The notes: generated from the sequence alone by a model not told the origin. Counted from the stretch's first letter, positions 1-6,887 are shown. The stretch is 11,329 nucleotides of DNA from an uncultured Paracoccaceae bacterium (GCA_937907485.1 CALESR010000304.1:1-11329); one strand, 5' to 3'. Made by a program: numbers and translations.

Positions 1-464
1 TGGGCTTTGTCGGCAAGCCTGTCGAGATGAATGTGCAGGTGCTGCGCGACCTCTTCAACGCCGGGATCATCCCGGTGGTTGCCCCGGTCGCCACCGGCAT
101 GGGCCCGAACGAGACCTTCAACGTCAATGGCGACACCGCCGCCGGGGCCATCGCGGGCGCCTTGCAGGCCGACCGGCTGCTGTTGCTGACGGATGTTTCG
201 GGGGTCAAGGACCGGGACGGCAATGTCCTGACCGAGATCCACCCCGATCAGGTTCGCGCGATGATTGCCGACGGCAGCATCGCGGGCGGCATGATCCCGA
301 AAACCGAAACCGCGTTGCAGGCGATCGATCAGGGCGTGCGCGCCGTGGTGATTCTGGATGGCCGCGTGGCGAATGCCTGCCTGCTGGAACTGTTCACCGA
401 ACATGGTGCCGGGTCGATGATTCGCTCGACCCCGCCGCGCGTGACGCCGCGCACCAACGACTAG
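1..464 (+). CDS. argB: Acetylglutamate kinase, C-terminal part (5' end outside window)
   Basis: This is the C-terminal 153 residues of N-acetylglutamate kinase, which phosphorylates N-acetylglutamate with ATP in the second step of arginine biosynthesis in the cytoplasm. The reading frame is open to the left edge, so the amino-terminal half (P-loop-like glycine region) lies outside. Visible family signatures are GKPVEMN at the left edge, the GMGPNETFNVNGDTAAG stretch that lines the substrate and nucleotide site, LLLLTDVSGVKD, and the GGMIPK segment near the end of the amino-acid kinase fold. The gene ends at TAG 462-464. That stop lies inside CTAG, which also carries the stop of the opposing gene. 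No T-rich terminator follows. A GC stem at 494-518, inside the opposing gene, is the nearest hairpin. The identification is secure. Confidence 0.95.
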   Translation, partial: GFVGKPVEMNVQVLRDLFNAGIIPVVAPVATGMGPNETFNVNGDTAAGAIAGALQADRLLLLTDVSGVKDRDGNVLTEIHPDQVRAMIADGSIAGGMIPKTETALQAIDQGVRAVVILDGRVANACLLELFTEHGAGSMIRSTPPRVTPRTND

Positions 465-1048
465 GCCCCGGCGGCACCCAGGGCCTGCACCTGCGCCCGC
501 CAGCCGTCTCGGCGGGCGGGCGTGCTGCCCTCGACGGGGGACAGATGGGTAAAGGCCATGGGCCGGATGCCGACAAAGCCCAGCACCTGCCGCCCGATCA
601 TCCGCCGCAGGGGCTGGCCATGCATCCAGCGAAACACCACGGCGGGCGTGTCCGACGTCAGGATCAGCCGCGCCGAGCGCCCCGCCAGCAGTGGCCGCGG
701 CAGCCCATAGCGCCGCTGCTCGGGGTCAAAGGCCAGCCCCGGCAAAAACGCCCGGTCGATCAAGCCCTTGGCCTTGGCCGGCAACCCGCCCCACCACATC
801 GGCGCCACCATCACCAGATGCTGCGCCCAGGCCAGATCGTCCATGAACCGCGCCAGATCGGGCTCCAATGGCTTTGGCGCGCTGAAATCGGACGCGCCGA
901 AATCCGGATCAAACTCCATCACGGACAGATCGTGCAACCGCAGGTCATGCCCCGCCGCCGCCGCCCCCTCGGCATAGGCCGCGCCGAGTGCGTGGTTGAA
1001 CGAACCCGCCGCCGGGTGCAGGATGGCAAGGCAAAGACGGCGCGACAT
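461..1048 (-). CDS. Flavodoxin-fold NAD(P)H dehydrogenase (quinone)-like oxidoreductase
   Basis: This 195-residue cytoplasmic protein belongs to the Flavodoxin_2 / NAD(P)H dehydrogenase (quinone) family (KefF, MdaB, NQO1 relatives), which uses bound FMN or FAD to reduce quinones or similar acceptors by two electrons. The sequence shows the N-terminal beta-strand and phosphate-binding turn HPAAGSFN (residues 11-18) and the flavin-contacting motif APMWWGGLPAKAKGLIDR (82-99). Length is normal for the family. The start is supported by GGAGG at 1055-1059, six bases before ATG. It converges on argB with a four-base overlap and is divergent from the Fe-S protein gene, so it is probably monocistronic. 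The substrate cannot be told from sequence. A KefF-like ancillary role is possible, but no kef transporter gene is nearby. Confidence 0.82.
   Translation of the reverse strand: MSRRLCLAILHPAAGSFNHALGAAYAEGAAAAGHDLRLHDLSVMEFDPDFGASDFSAPKPLEPDLARFMDDLAWAQHLVMVAPMWWGGLPAKAKGLIDRAFLPGLAFDPEQRRYGLPRPLLAGRSARLILTSDTPAVVFRWMHGQPLRRMIGRQVLGFVGIRPMAFTHLSPVEGSTPARRDGWRAQVQALGAAGA
494..518. other. GC-rich inverted repeat just past the argB stop
   Basis: CGCCCGCC (494-501) and GGCGGGCG (511-518) form a perfect 8-bp stem with a 9-base loop. It begins 30 bases after the argB stop, inside the 3' end of the opposing oxidoreductase gene. No T-run follows, so if it ends argB transcription it is not a classical intrinsic terminator. 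In DNA this GC-rich it may be chance coding sequence. Confidence 0.25.
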
Positions 1049-1101
1049 GCGGAACCTCCGGGGCTGATGGCCCGGTGGTGCCGCAAGCCCCGCGCCGGGT
1101 C

Positions 1102-1107
1102 AAGGAG
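1102..1107 (+). promoter_or_regulatory. Ribosome binding site that fixes a GTG start
   Basis: AAGGAG ends six bases before GTG at 1114. An in-frame ATG exists upstream at 1075 but has no comparable Shine-Dalgarno sequence. Starting there would add 13 basic residues unlike the rest of the protein. The GTG start is therefore preferred. Confidence 0.75.
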
Positions 1108-1113
1108 CGCCGC

Positions 1114-1773
1114 GTGACCGACCCCAATCCTGCTCAGGCACTGCTGCAGGCGCTCGACGCTGCGGGCCTCTGCCCGCTGGCCGTCACGGCACCCGACAGC
1201 GCCTTTTGCCCGCCGGACAGCCGCGCGCTGCTGCTGATCGGCCCACAGGGCGGCAGCCGTTGGTGGGACATCGTCACCGCCTCGACCGAATGGGGCGACG
1301 GCGCGCCAGACCCGCTCGACCGCTGGTCAAAGGCCACCCTTGGCGCGCTGGCTCACCGCTTTGGCGCCGCCGCGCTGTTCCCCTCGGATGGGCCGCCCTG
1401 GCCGCCGTTCTTTCGCTGGGCGTTGGCCTCGGGGCAGGTCTGGCAAAGCCCGGTCGGCATGCTTGTCCATGCGCAGGCCGGGCTGTGGCTGTCGTTTCGC
1501 GGCGCGCTGGCGCTGCCCTTTGCCCTGCCCCTGCCCGCGTCGCAAAACCCCTGCCTGACCTGCGAGGACCAACCCTGCCGCACCGCCTGCCCGGTCGGCG
1601 CCCTGACCGCAACGGCCTATGACACCGCCGCCTGCCACGCCCATCTGACGACATTCGAGGGCCGCGACTGCCTCAGCGACGGCTGCCGTGCGCGCCGCGC
1701 TTGCCCCGCCTCACAAAGCCATGCAAGACTGTCAGCCCAATCCGCCTATCACATGAGCAAGTTTCATCCATGA
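1114..1773 (+). CDS. Cysteine-rich Fe-S (ferredoxin-like) protein, possibly related to the MMACHC/QueG group
   Basis: This 219-residue soluble protein starts at GTG. Its last 75 residues carry eight cysteines in two groups: C147-x2-C150-x4-C155-x3-C159-P, then C174-x11-C186-x4-C191-x5-C197-P. Each CxxC...CP group looks like a 4Fe-4S ligand set, as in the C-terminal ferredoxin domains of epoxyqueuosine reductase (QueG) and related cobalamin-dependent enzymes, though the spacing is not the standard CxxCxxCxxxCP. The first 140 residues have no cysteine pattern. They contain DPLDRW (66-71) and LFPSDGPPWPPFFRWA (88-103), which recall, from memory only, proteins loosely grouped with MMACHC/QueG. 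The 3' end overlaps the phosphatase gene by ATGA, suggesting coupled translation. No signal peptide or membrane segment is visible. A redox or corrinoid-related role is inference; its substrate and partner are unknown. Confidence 0.72.
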   Translation: MTDPNPAQALLQALDAAGLCPLAVTAPDSAFCPPDSRALLLIGPQGGSRWWDIVTASTEWGDGAPDPLDRWSKATLGALAHRFGAAALFPSDGPPWPPFFRWALASGQVWQSPVGMLVHAQAGLWLSFRGALALPFALPLPASQNPCLTCEDQPCRTACPVGALTATAYDTAACHAHLTTFEGRDCLSDGCRARRACPASQSHARLSAQSAYHMSKFHP

Positions 1774-2276
1774 CCAAGCGACTGATCCTGACGCGCCACG
1801 CCAAGTCGGCCTGGGACGACCCCACCGTGGCCGACCACGACCGCCCGTTGAACGAGCGTGGCCATGCCGCCGCCGCCGACCTCGGCGCCTGGCTCGCCTC
1901 GCGCGGGTATCTGCCGCAAACCGTGCTCTGCTCGGACGCGCTGCGCACGCGCCAGACCTGGGACGGCATCGCGGCCGCCCTGCCCGGTTCGGCGGCGCTG
2001 GTGCTGAAACCGTCGCTCTATCAGGCGGGCCCCGACGTCATGCTGGCGGTGCTGCGCCATGCGCAGGGCGATACGGTGATGATGCTGGGCCACAACCCCG
2101 GCATCGCCGAATTCGCCGCCCGCATCGTCGCCCGCGCGCCCCTGAACCCCGAGATGCACCGCTATCCCACCGGCGCCACCCTGGTCGCCAGCTTCGAGAT
2201 CGACGACTGGGCACAGGTCGACTGGGGCATGGGCGCCCAGCGCGATTTCATCGTGCCGCGCGAACTGGCGGCCTGA
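1770..2276 (+). CDS. SixA-like histidine phosphatase
   Basis: This is a 168-residue histidine phosphatase superfamily protein of the SixA branch, small single-domain enzymes that remove phosphate from phosphohistidine, in E. coli from HPr-family NPr (earlier reported for ArcB). The catalytic motif LTRHAKS holds Arg9 and His10 (RHA instead of the usual RHG, as in SixA). SDALRTRQT (55-63) supplies the next arginine positions, and GHNPG (107-111) gives the second catalytic histidine, His108. Length matches SixA (about 160). The start chosen is ATG 1770, which overlaps the preceding TGA as ATGA. An in-frame upstream start at 1701 would add 23 residues inside the preceding gene and lies before the conserved N-terminal beta-strand, so it was not used. 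The partner phosphoprotein is not evident from this window. Confidence 0.88.
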   Translation: MTKRLILTRHAKSAWDDPTVADHDRPLNERGHAAAADLGAWLASRGYLPQTVLCSDALRTRQTWDGIAAALPGSAALVLKPSLYQAGPDVMLAVLRHAQGDTVMMLGHNPGIAEFAARIVARAPLNPEMHRYPTGATLVASFEIDDWAQVDWGMGAQRDFIVPRELAA

Positions 2277-2302
2277 CGTCGTTCAAGTCGCGGACAGGCA
2301 GC

Positions 2303-2329
2303 AAAAAGGGGGGCAAGATGCCCCCCTTT
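2303..2329 (-). terminator. Intrinsic terminator of the bzt operon, possibly bidirectional
   Basis: AAAGGGGGGC (2305-2314), a 5-base loop and GCCCCCCTTT (2320-2329) form a perfect 10-bp stem. Read on the - strand, the GC core is followed by five T's (2307-2303), 22 bases after the bztD stop. Read on the + strand there are only three T's, 28 bases after the phosphatase stop. It therefore suits the transporter operon best and may also stop transcription from the left. Confidence 0.85.
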
Positions 2330-2350
2330 CCAATGGCGTGATGCCGGCGC

Positions 2351-3139
2351 TCAGTGCCCGAGGATCTGGCTCAGGAACAGCTTGGTGCGCTCGGACTTCG
2401 GGTTGTTGAAGAACTCGCGCGGTTCGTTCTGTTCGACGATCTGGCCCTGATCCATGAAGATCACCCGGTTCGCCACCGCCTGCGCAAAGCCCATCTCATG
2501 GGTCACGCAGATCATCGTCATCCCCTCTTCGGCGAGCTGGATCATGGTGTCCAACACCTCCTTGATCATCTCGGGGTCCAGTGCCGAGGTCGGCTCGTCG
2601 AACAGCATGATGCGCGGCTTCATGCACAGGCTGCGCGCAATGGCGACGCGCTGCTGCTGGCCGCCCGACAACTGGCCGGGATATTTGTGCGCCTGCTCGG
2701 GGATCTTGACCTTGGTCAGATAGTGCATCGCCGTCTCTTCGGCTTCGCGCTTGGGCACCTTGCGCACCCAGATCGGCGCCAGCGTGCAGTTCTCCAGAAT
2801 CGTCAGATGCGGGAACAGGTTGAAGTGCTGGAACACCATCCCCACCTCGGACCGCACCTTGTCGATGTTCTTGAGATCCGAGGACAATTCGGTGCCATCG
2901 ACGATGATCTGGCCGCTCTGGTGTTCTTCCAGCCGGTTGATGCAGCGGATCAGCGTCGATTTTCCGGACCCCGAAGGTCCGCAAACCACGATGCGTTCAC
3001 CGCGCCGCACGGTCATGTCGATATCGCGCAGAACGTGAAACTGGCCATACCACTTGTTCATGCTGCTGATCTGGATTGCGACCTCGTCGCTGACCTGCAT
3101 GTGGCTGCGGTCGATCTGGCGGGCTTCCATGCTTTCCAT
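2351..3139 (-). CDS. bztD: Amino-acid ABC transporter ATP-binding protein BztD/AapP
   Basis: This 262-residue cytoplasmic ATPase powers the polar amino-acid uptake complex encoded by the four-gene operon. All ABC motifs are present in order: Walker A GPSGSGKST (54-62), Q-loop Gln104, signature LSGGQ (157-161), Walker B IMLFDE (177-182) followed by PTSALDP, and switch His214 in VTHEMGFA. The strong match to the GlnQ/AapP/BztD subfamily and its position as last gene after two large permeases give the name. The start is supported by AGGAG (3148-3152) eight bases upstream; other in-frame ATGs at residues 4, 14 and 27 lack this. The gap to bztC is only 12 bases. In Rhodobacter capsulatus BztABCD imports Glu, Gln, Asp and Asn; in Rhizobium AapJQMP is broader. 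Which applies here cannot be read from the ATPase. Confidence 0.95.
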   Translation of the reverse strand: MESMEARQIDRSHMQVSDEVAIQISSMNKWYGQFHVLRDIDMTVRRGERIVVCGPSGSGKSTLIRCINRLEEHQSGQIIVDGTELSSDLKNIDKVRSEVGMVFQHFNLFPHLTILENCTLAPIWVRKVPKREAEETAMHYLTKVKIPEQAHKYPGQLSGGQQQRVAIARSLCMKPRIMLFDEPTSALDPEMIKEVLDTMIQLAEEGMTMICVTHEMGFAQAVANRVIFMDQGQIVEQNEPREFFNNPKSERTKLFLSQILGH

Positions 3140-3147
3140 GGGGGGGA

Positions 3148-3154
3148 CTCCTTA
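3148..3154 (-). promoter_or_regulatory. bztD ribosome binding site fused to the bztC stop codon
   Basis: On the - strand the bztC stop TAA is the first part of TAAGGAG, whose AGGAG lies eight bases before the bztD ATG. A ribosome terminating on bztC therefore sits on the bztD Shine-Dalgarno sequence, which favours coupled translation of permease and ATPase. Confidence 0.75.
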
Positions 3155-4441
3155 ACGATGGTCGGTCTTGAGACGACGCTCGAGGTGCATCGAGTAGCGC
3201 GACATGCCGAAGCAGAAGATCCAGAAGATCGCGCCGATGAAGATGAACAGCTCCCAGTAGATGCCTTGCCAATCCGAGTTGGCGCGGATCGCACTGGCCA
3301 GGCCGATCGGGTCGAGCAGGCCGATGAACACCACCAGCGTCGTATCCTTGAACAGGCCGATGAAGGTGTTGACGATACCGGGGATCGAGATTTTCAGCGC
3401 CTGCGGCATGACGATCAACCGCTGCGCCTTCCAGTAATCGAGGCCCAGCGCGTCGGCGGCCTCGAACTGGCCGCGCGGCAGCGCGGCGAGGCCACCGCGG
3501 ATCACTTCGGCCATATAGGCCGAGGCAAACAGCGTCACCATGATGATGACCCGCAGGATCAGGTCAAAGTTGGTGCCCGGCGGCAGGAAGTAGTTCAGCA
3601 GCAACGAGGCGGTGAACAGCAGGGTAATCAGCGGCACACCGCGGATGAACTCGATGAACACCACCGCGATGACCTTGATGAGCGGCATGTTCGACCGCCG
3701 CCCCAGCGCCAGCAGGATGCCCAGCGGCAGCGACAGCGCTATGCCGGTCACGCCGATGATGATCGAGATCATGAACCCACCGAATTCACGCGATGGCACC
3801 GCGCGGATCTCCAGGGGCACCACACCGGCAAGCCAGCCCGCCACATCGCCGCTGAACAGCAGCCAGTAGAGCACGGGCACAACGACCGCCGCGATGGTCG
3901 AGATCAGCAGACCCAGCCGACTGGTCGCCAGCAGCGTCGCATAGCCGATGCCAAACCCGAGGGCCACGCTGATCGGCAGCCAGATCGACCCGCCCCAGAT
4001 CAGCCAGAAGGCGACAAAGGGATAGGCCAGGGTGAACCAGATCAACCCGCGCGGCGCCGAGGGGAACAGCACCGGGGCCAGCGCCACGAACAGCAGCACC
4101 AGCGCCAGCACCGGCCGCCAATAGAGGGTGGACGGGTAAAAGCCGAACAGCAACTGCGCCCAACGGTCGTTGATGACACCCCAGCAGGCGCCCGGCTCGC
4201 CTTGCAGGATCTCGCGGCACTGCGACAGCGAATGTGCGTTCCAGACCGAGTTGAGCAACCACGGGCCGAGTTCATGCAGCAGGAAGGCAATCGCCAGAAG
4301 GGCGAGCACCGTCAGGACCGAACTGAGCACCCCGTCGAACAGGTTTTCACGGACCCAGCGGATGGCGCCAACCTCGGTGATCGGCGGGGCCTGCGGCTCC
4401 ATCATCTCGGTGCGGACATAGGAAGCGTTGCGATCGCCCAT
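3152..4441 (-). CDS. bztC: Amino-acid ABC transporter permease BztC/AapM
   Basis: This 429-residue inner-membrane permease is one half of the heterodimeric channel of the bzt/aap importer. The conserved cytoplasmic EAA loop that docks on the ATPase is seen as EAADALGLDYWKAQRLIVMPQALKIS (about 327-352). The C-terminal 210 residues are a standard HisM-type permease domain. The amino-terminal half adds hydrophobic segments at roughly 38-62, 108-126, 132-150, 156-172 and 177-196 not found in short permeases of about 220-240 residues, as is typical of AapM/BztC. A hydrophilic segment at 65-104 with two cysteines (75, 86) lies between the first two. The start is supported by AAGGAG (4449-4454), seven bases upstream, inside the end of bztB. 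The bztB stop and this ATG are one base apart, so translation is probably coupled. Confidence 0.93.
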   Translation of the reverse strand: MGDRNASYVRTEMMEPQAPPITEVGAIRWVRENLFDGVLSSVLTVLALLAIAFLLHELGPWLLNSVWNAHSLSQCREILQGEPGACWGVINDRWAQLLFGFYPSTLYWRPVLALVLLFVALAPVLFPSAPRGLIWFTLAYPFVAFWLIWGGSIWLPISVALGFGIGYATLLATSRLGLLISTIAAVVVPVLYWLLFSGDVAGWLAGVVPLEIRAVPSREFGGFMISIIIGVTGIALSLPLGILLALGRRSNMPLIKVIAVVFIEFIRGVPLITLLFTASLLLNYFLPPGTNFDLILRVIIMVTLFASAYMAEVIRGGLAALPRGQFEAADALGLDYWKAQRLIVMPQALKISIPGIVNTFIGLFKDTTLVVFIGLLDPIGLASAIRANSDWQGIYWELFIFIGAIFWIFCFGMSRYSMHLERRLKTDHR

Positions 4442-4442
4442 C

Positions 4443-5696
4443 TCAGCGCTCCTTCAGTTTGACGCGGTTGTTATAGAGATTCATCAGACTGGAAATGATC
4501 AGGCTGACGGTCAGATAGACCAGCATCAGCAACAGCATGCCTTCCAGCTCGCGGCCGGTCTGGTTGATGGTGATGCCCCCCAGCGTCGAGCGCAGGTCCA
4601 TGTATCCCACGGCCAGACCCAGCGAGGTGTTCTTGGTGATGTTGAGGTATTGCGAGATCAGCGGCGGGATGATGACCCGCAGCGCCTGCGGCAGGATCAC
4701 CAGACGCATCGTCTTGCCCGGTTGCAGCCCCAGCGCAAAGGCGGCCTCGGTCTGCCCCTTGGAAATCGCCATGATCCCGGCGCGCACGTTCTCGGCGATG
4801 AAGGCCGCGGAATAGATGCTCAGGCCGATCCACATCGAGATCAGCGAGTTGCGCATCTGGATGCCACCGGCAAAGTTGAAGCCGCGCAACTCCGGGTATT
4901 CGAGGTGAAAGCCGAGGAACATCAGCAGCGCGATCAGCGGCGCGAACAGCACCAGCAGACTTTTCCACCACGTCACCGGACGGACGCCCGTGGCCTCCTG
5001 AATGCGGGTGGCGCTGGCGGTGATGCGCTGGTTGACCCAGATCGACACGCCGATCACCAGCAGGATCAGCACATAGTCGAGGCTGAGCGTCAGCGTGCCC
5101 AGATCATAGCTGCCAAGGCTGTTGTCGAACAGCGGACTTGGGACATAGACACCGCGGTTGGTGATGGCGATCGAGTCGAACAGCAGCATCGAGGCGGTGG
5201 CATCCTCGCCGCGAAACGCGCTCGGCGCAGGCATCGACTCGGACATGATGGCGCTGACCACGATGATCCAGATCAGCACCGGCACGTTGCGGAAGGTTTC
5301 GATATAGACGGTCATCAGGCGACCGACGACCCAGTTGTTCGACAGGCGCAGCACGCCGGCGATAACGCCCAGAACGGTCGCCGCGACGCAGGACATGATC
5401 GCCAGAATCAGCGTGTTCAGCAGGCCAACAACGGCCGCGCGGGTATGGGTATAGGTGCTGTCATAGGCAATCGGGCGCTGCGAGATGTCGTAGCCAGCGG
5501 TGCTCCAGAGGAAGTTGAACGAAAAGTCCTTGCCCAGCGCAGCGAGGTTGCGAACGGTGTTGTCCACCAGCCAGGCGGCCACCAGCATCAGCAGCAAAAG
5601 CGCGAAAATCTGGATGGTATAGGACCTATACCGCGTGTCGTAGATCAGCATGCCAAGGCGGAAAGAAGCCTTGGGGGCCCCGCTGTCGATTGCCAT
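4443..5696 (-). CDS. bztB: Amino-acid ABC transporter permease BztB/AapQ
   Basis: This 417-residue inner-membrane permease pairs with BztC. The EAA loop is EAAFALGLQPGKTMRLVILPQALRVIIPP (317-345). Hydrophobic segments near 28-44, 89-115, 138-150, 208-221, 247-262, 284-302 and 386-405 fit the large AapQ/BztB type. A long polar stretch at about 152-205 interrupts the permease fold between the early and late membrane segments, as in this subfamily. I chose ATG 5696 because AGGGAG (5704-5709) is seven bases upstream. The ATG at 5717, seven codons earlier, has no Shine-Dalgarno sequence, and the preferred ribosome site lies inside that extension. It is followed directly by bztC and preceded by a 131-base gap containing a terminator-like hairpin after bztA. 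Confidence 0.93.
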   Translation of the reverse strand: MAIDSGAPKASFRLGMLIYDTRYRSYTIQIFALLLLMLVAAWLVDNTVRNLAALGKDFSFNFLWSTAGYDISQRPIAYDSTYTHTRAAVVGLLNTLILAIMSCVAATVLGVIAGVLRLSNNWVVGRLMTVYIETFRNVPVLIWIIVVSAIMSESMPAPSAFRGEDATASMLLFDSIAITNRGVYVPSPLFDNSLGSYDLGTLTLSLDYVLILLVIGVSIWVNQRITASATRIQEATGVRPVTWWKSLLVLFAPLIALLMFLGFHLEYPELRGFNFAGGIQMRNSLISMWIGLSIYSAAFIAENVRAGIMAISKGQTEAAFALGLQPGKTMRLVILPQALRVIIPPLISQYLNITKNTSLGLAVGYMDLRSTLGGITINQTGRELEGMLLLMLVYLTVSLIISSLMNLYNNRVKLKER

Positions 5697-5703
5697 CGAT
5701 GTT

Positions 5704-5709
5704 CTCCCT
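5704..5709 (-). promoter_or_regulatory. Ribosome binding site that decides the bztB start
   Basis: AGGGAG on the - strand sits seven bases before ATG 5696. It supports this start over the in-frame ATG at 5717, whose upstream bases are not purine-rich. Confidence 0.65.
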
Positions 5710-5737
5710 GCATCCATGCCCGATTATGGTTGCCTCG

Positions 5738-5753
5738 CGCCCCTTTTGGGGCG
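5738..5753. other. Small inverted repeat before bztB
   Basis: CGCCCC (5738-5743), TTTT loop, GGGGCG (5748-5753) form a 6-bp perfect stem in the bztA-bztB gap, about 40 bases before the bztB ATG. In the - strand transcript the loop would be AAAA. It could protect the downstream mRNA 5' end after processing, or be chance. Confidence 0.35.
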
Positions 5754-5784
5754 TCGGGCGGCACGGTTATGCGTTGTCACTTGG

Positions 5785-5817
5785 AAAAACGGCGCGCGGT
5801 GTTCCCACCGCGCGCCG
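5785..5817 (-). terminator. Terminator-like hairpin between bztA and bztB (likely partial terminator)
   Basis: The sequence at 5790-5801 and its exact complement at 5806-5817 form a perfect 12-bp GC-rich stem with a TTCC (+ strand) loop. Read on the - strand it is followed at once by five T's (5789-5785). It begins 10 bases after the bztA stop. This is a textbook intrinsic terminator shape inside an operon. In ABC importer operons such a hairpin after the binding-protein gene usually lowers read-through into the permease genes or shields the upstream mRNA from 3' exonucleases, so that binding protein exceeds permease. Confidence 0.8.
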
Positions 5818-5827
5818 GGCGTCCTTC

Positions 5828-6844
5828 TCAGCGGAAGGGCGGGGAGTAGAGCAGACCGCCCTGGGTCCACTGCGCGTTCAGACCGCGGGCCAGACCGATC
5901 GGGGTGGCCTCGCCGATGGTGGCGGCGAAGATCTCGCCATAGTTGCCACCGGCAGCAATCGCGCGCTGTGCCCAGGCGGCGTCGAGGCCGATCATGGCCC
6001 CCAGTTCGCCTTCGGTGCCCAGCAGGCGGTTGATTTCCGGATTGGCGGTGCCGGCAACCATCTGCTCGAGGTTGGCCGAGGTGACGCCGTATTCTTCGGC
6101 GGCAACCAGCGCGTTCAGGGTCCAGCGAGCGATATCGGCCCACTGGTCATCGCCGTGACGGACCAACGGCCCGAGCGGCTCTTTCGAGATGATTTCCGGC
6201 AGCAGGACGTGGTCACCGGGGGTTTCGAACGAGGCGCGGGTGGCCGCGAGGCCCGAGGCGTCGGTCGTGTAGACGTCGCAGGCGCCCGCCAGATACTGCT
6301 GCTGGGCCTCGGCGTTGGTTTCGATCGGAACCGGCTCGTAGGTCATGTTGTTGATGCGGAAATAGTCCGCGAGGTTCAGCTCGGTGGTGGTGCCGGTCTG
6401 GATGCAGACGGTGGCGCCATCGAGTTCGGTCGCCGACGACACGCCCAGCGCGCGCGGAACCATGAAGCCCTGACCGTCGTAGTAGTTCACGCCGATGAAG
6501 GTAAAGCCGAGGTCGGTATCGCGCGAGAAGGTCCAGGTGGTGTTGCGCGACAGCATGTCGATCTCGCCCGAGGCCAGCGCGGTAAAGCGGGTCTGGCCGG
6601 TGGTGGTGACAAAGTTCACCGCCATCGGGTCATTGAGCACGGCAGCGGCGACAGCGCGGCAAACCGCGACGTCAAAGCCCTGCCAGACGCCGTTCGCATC
6701 GGGGGCCGAGAAGCCGTTGACGCCCGACGAAACGCCGCAGTTCAGCACGCCGCGCGCGCGAACGTCTTCCAGCGTGGTCGCCGAGGCATAGCCGGCAACC
6801 AGCGCGGCCGTGGCCAGCGTGCCCAGAAATACTGATTTTTTCAT
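5828..6844 (-). CDS. bztA: Periplasmic amino-acid-binding protein BztA/AapJ
   Basis: This 338-residue solute-binding protein captures amino acids in the periplasm and delivers them to the BztBC channel. The first 22 residues form a Sec signal peptide (MKKS, hydrophobic core, then ASA before Thr23). The mature part is a SBP_bac_3-type (family 3) binding protein, opening with TLEDVRARGVLNCGV and continuing with GFDVAVCRAVAAAV, the glutamine/glutamate-binding-protein-like core. Its length, longer than the roughly 250 residues of simple GlnH proteins, fits AapJ/BztA. A purine-rich Shine-Dalgarno stretch (AGGAAGAGG on the - strand) lies a few bases before ATG 6844. It is first in the operon, with a 245-base leader upstream and a terminator-like hairpin downstream. 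Substrate range (acidic and amide amino acids or broader) is inferred from family only. Confidence 0.94.
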   Translation of the reverse strand: MKKSVFLGTLATAALVAGYASATTLEDVRARGVLNCGVSSGVNGFSAPDANGVWQGFDVAVCRAVAAAVLNDPMAVNFVTTTGQTRFTALASGEIDMLSRNTTWTFSRDTDLGFTFIGVNYYDGQGFMVPRALGVSSATELDGATVCIQTGTTTELNLADYFRINNMTYEPVPIETNAEAQQQYLAGACDVYTTDASGLAATRASFETPGDHVLLPEIISKEPLGPLVRHGDDQWADIARWTLNALVAAEEYGVTSANLEQMVAGTANPEINRLLGTEGELGAMIGLDAAWAQRAIAAGGNYGEIFAATIGEATPIGLARGLNAQWTQGGLLYSPPFR

Positions 6845-6865
6845 GTAGACCTCTTCCTGTTAGTG

Positions 6866-6880
6866 CCGCCCGTCGGGCGG
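6866..6880. other. Inverted repeat in the bztA leader next to the ribosome site
   Basis: CCGCCCG (6866-6872), one central base, CGGGCGG (6874-6880): perfect 7-base arms, 22 bases before the bztA ATG. As RNA it would fold with a 5-base loop just upstream of the Shine-Dalgarno sequence; as DNA it could be a dyad operator. No bound factor can be named. Confidence 0.35.
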
Positions 6881-6887
6881 ACAATCC

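Noticed and set aside
1701..1769. Upstream start for the SixA-like gene
   Set aside because: It would add 23 residues inside the Fe-S protein gene. The conserved family start TKRLILTRHAKS begins at ATG 1770, in an ATGA overlap.
2354..4462. A 702-codon open frame on the + strand opposite bztD and bztC
   Set aside because: It is antisense to two genes with complete ABC motifs. Its translation is dominated by His, Gln, Asp and Arg with no domain, as expected for the complement of GC-biased codons.
4428..5849. A 473-codon open frame on the + strand opposite bztB
   Set aside because: It is antisense to a clear permease gene, low in complexity (Q, H, D, R rich) and has no recognisable motif.
5690..6835. 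A 381-codon open frame on the + strand opposite bztA
   Set aside because: It is the complement of a binding protein gene with a clear signal peptide and ribosome site; its translation is Gly/Arg/Val rich with no family.
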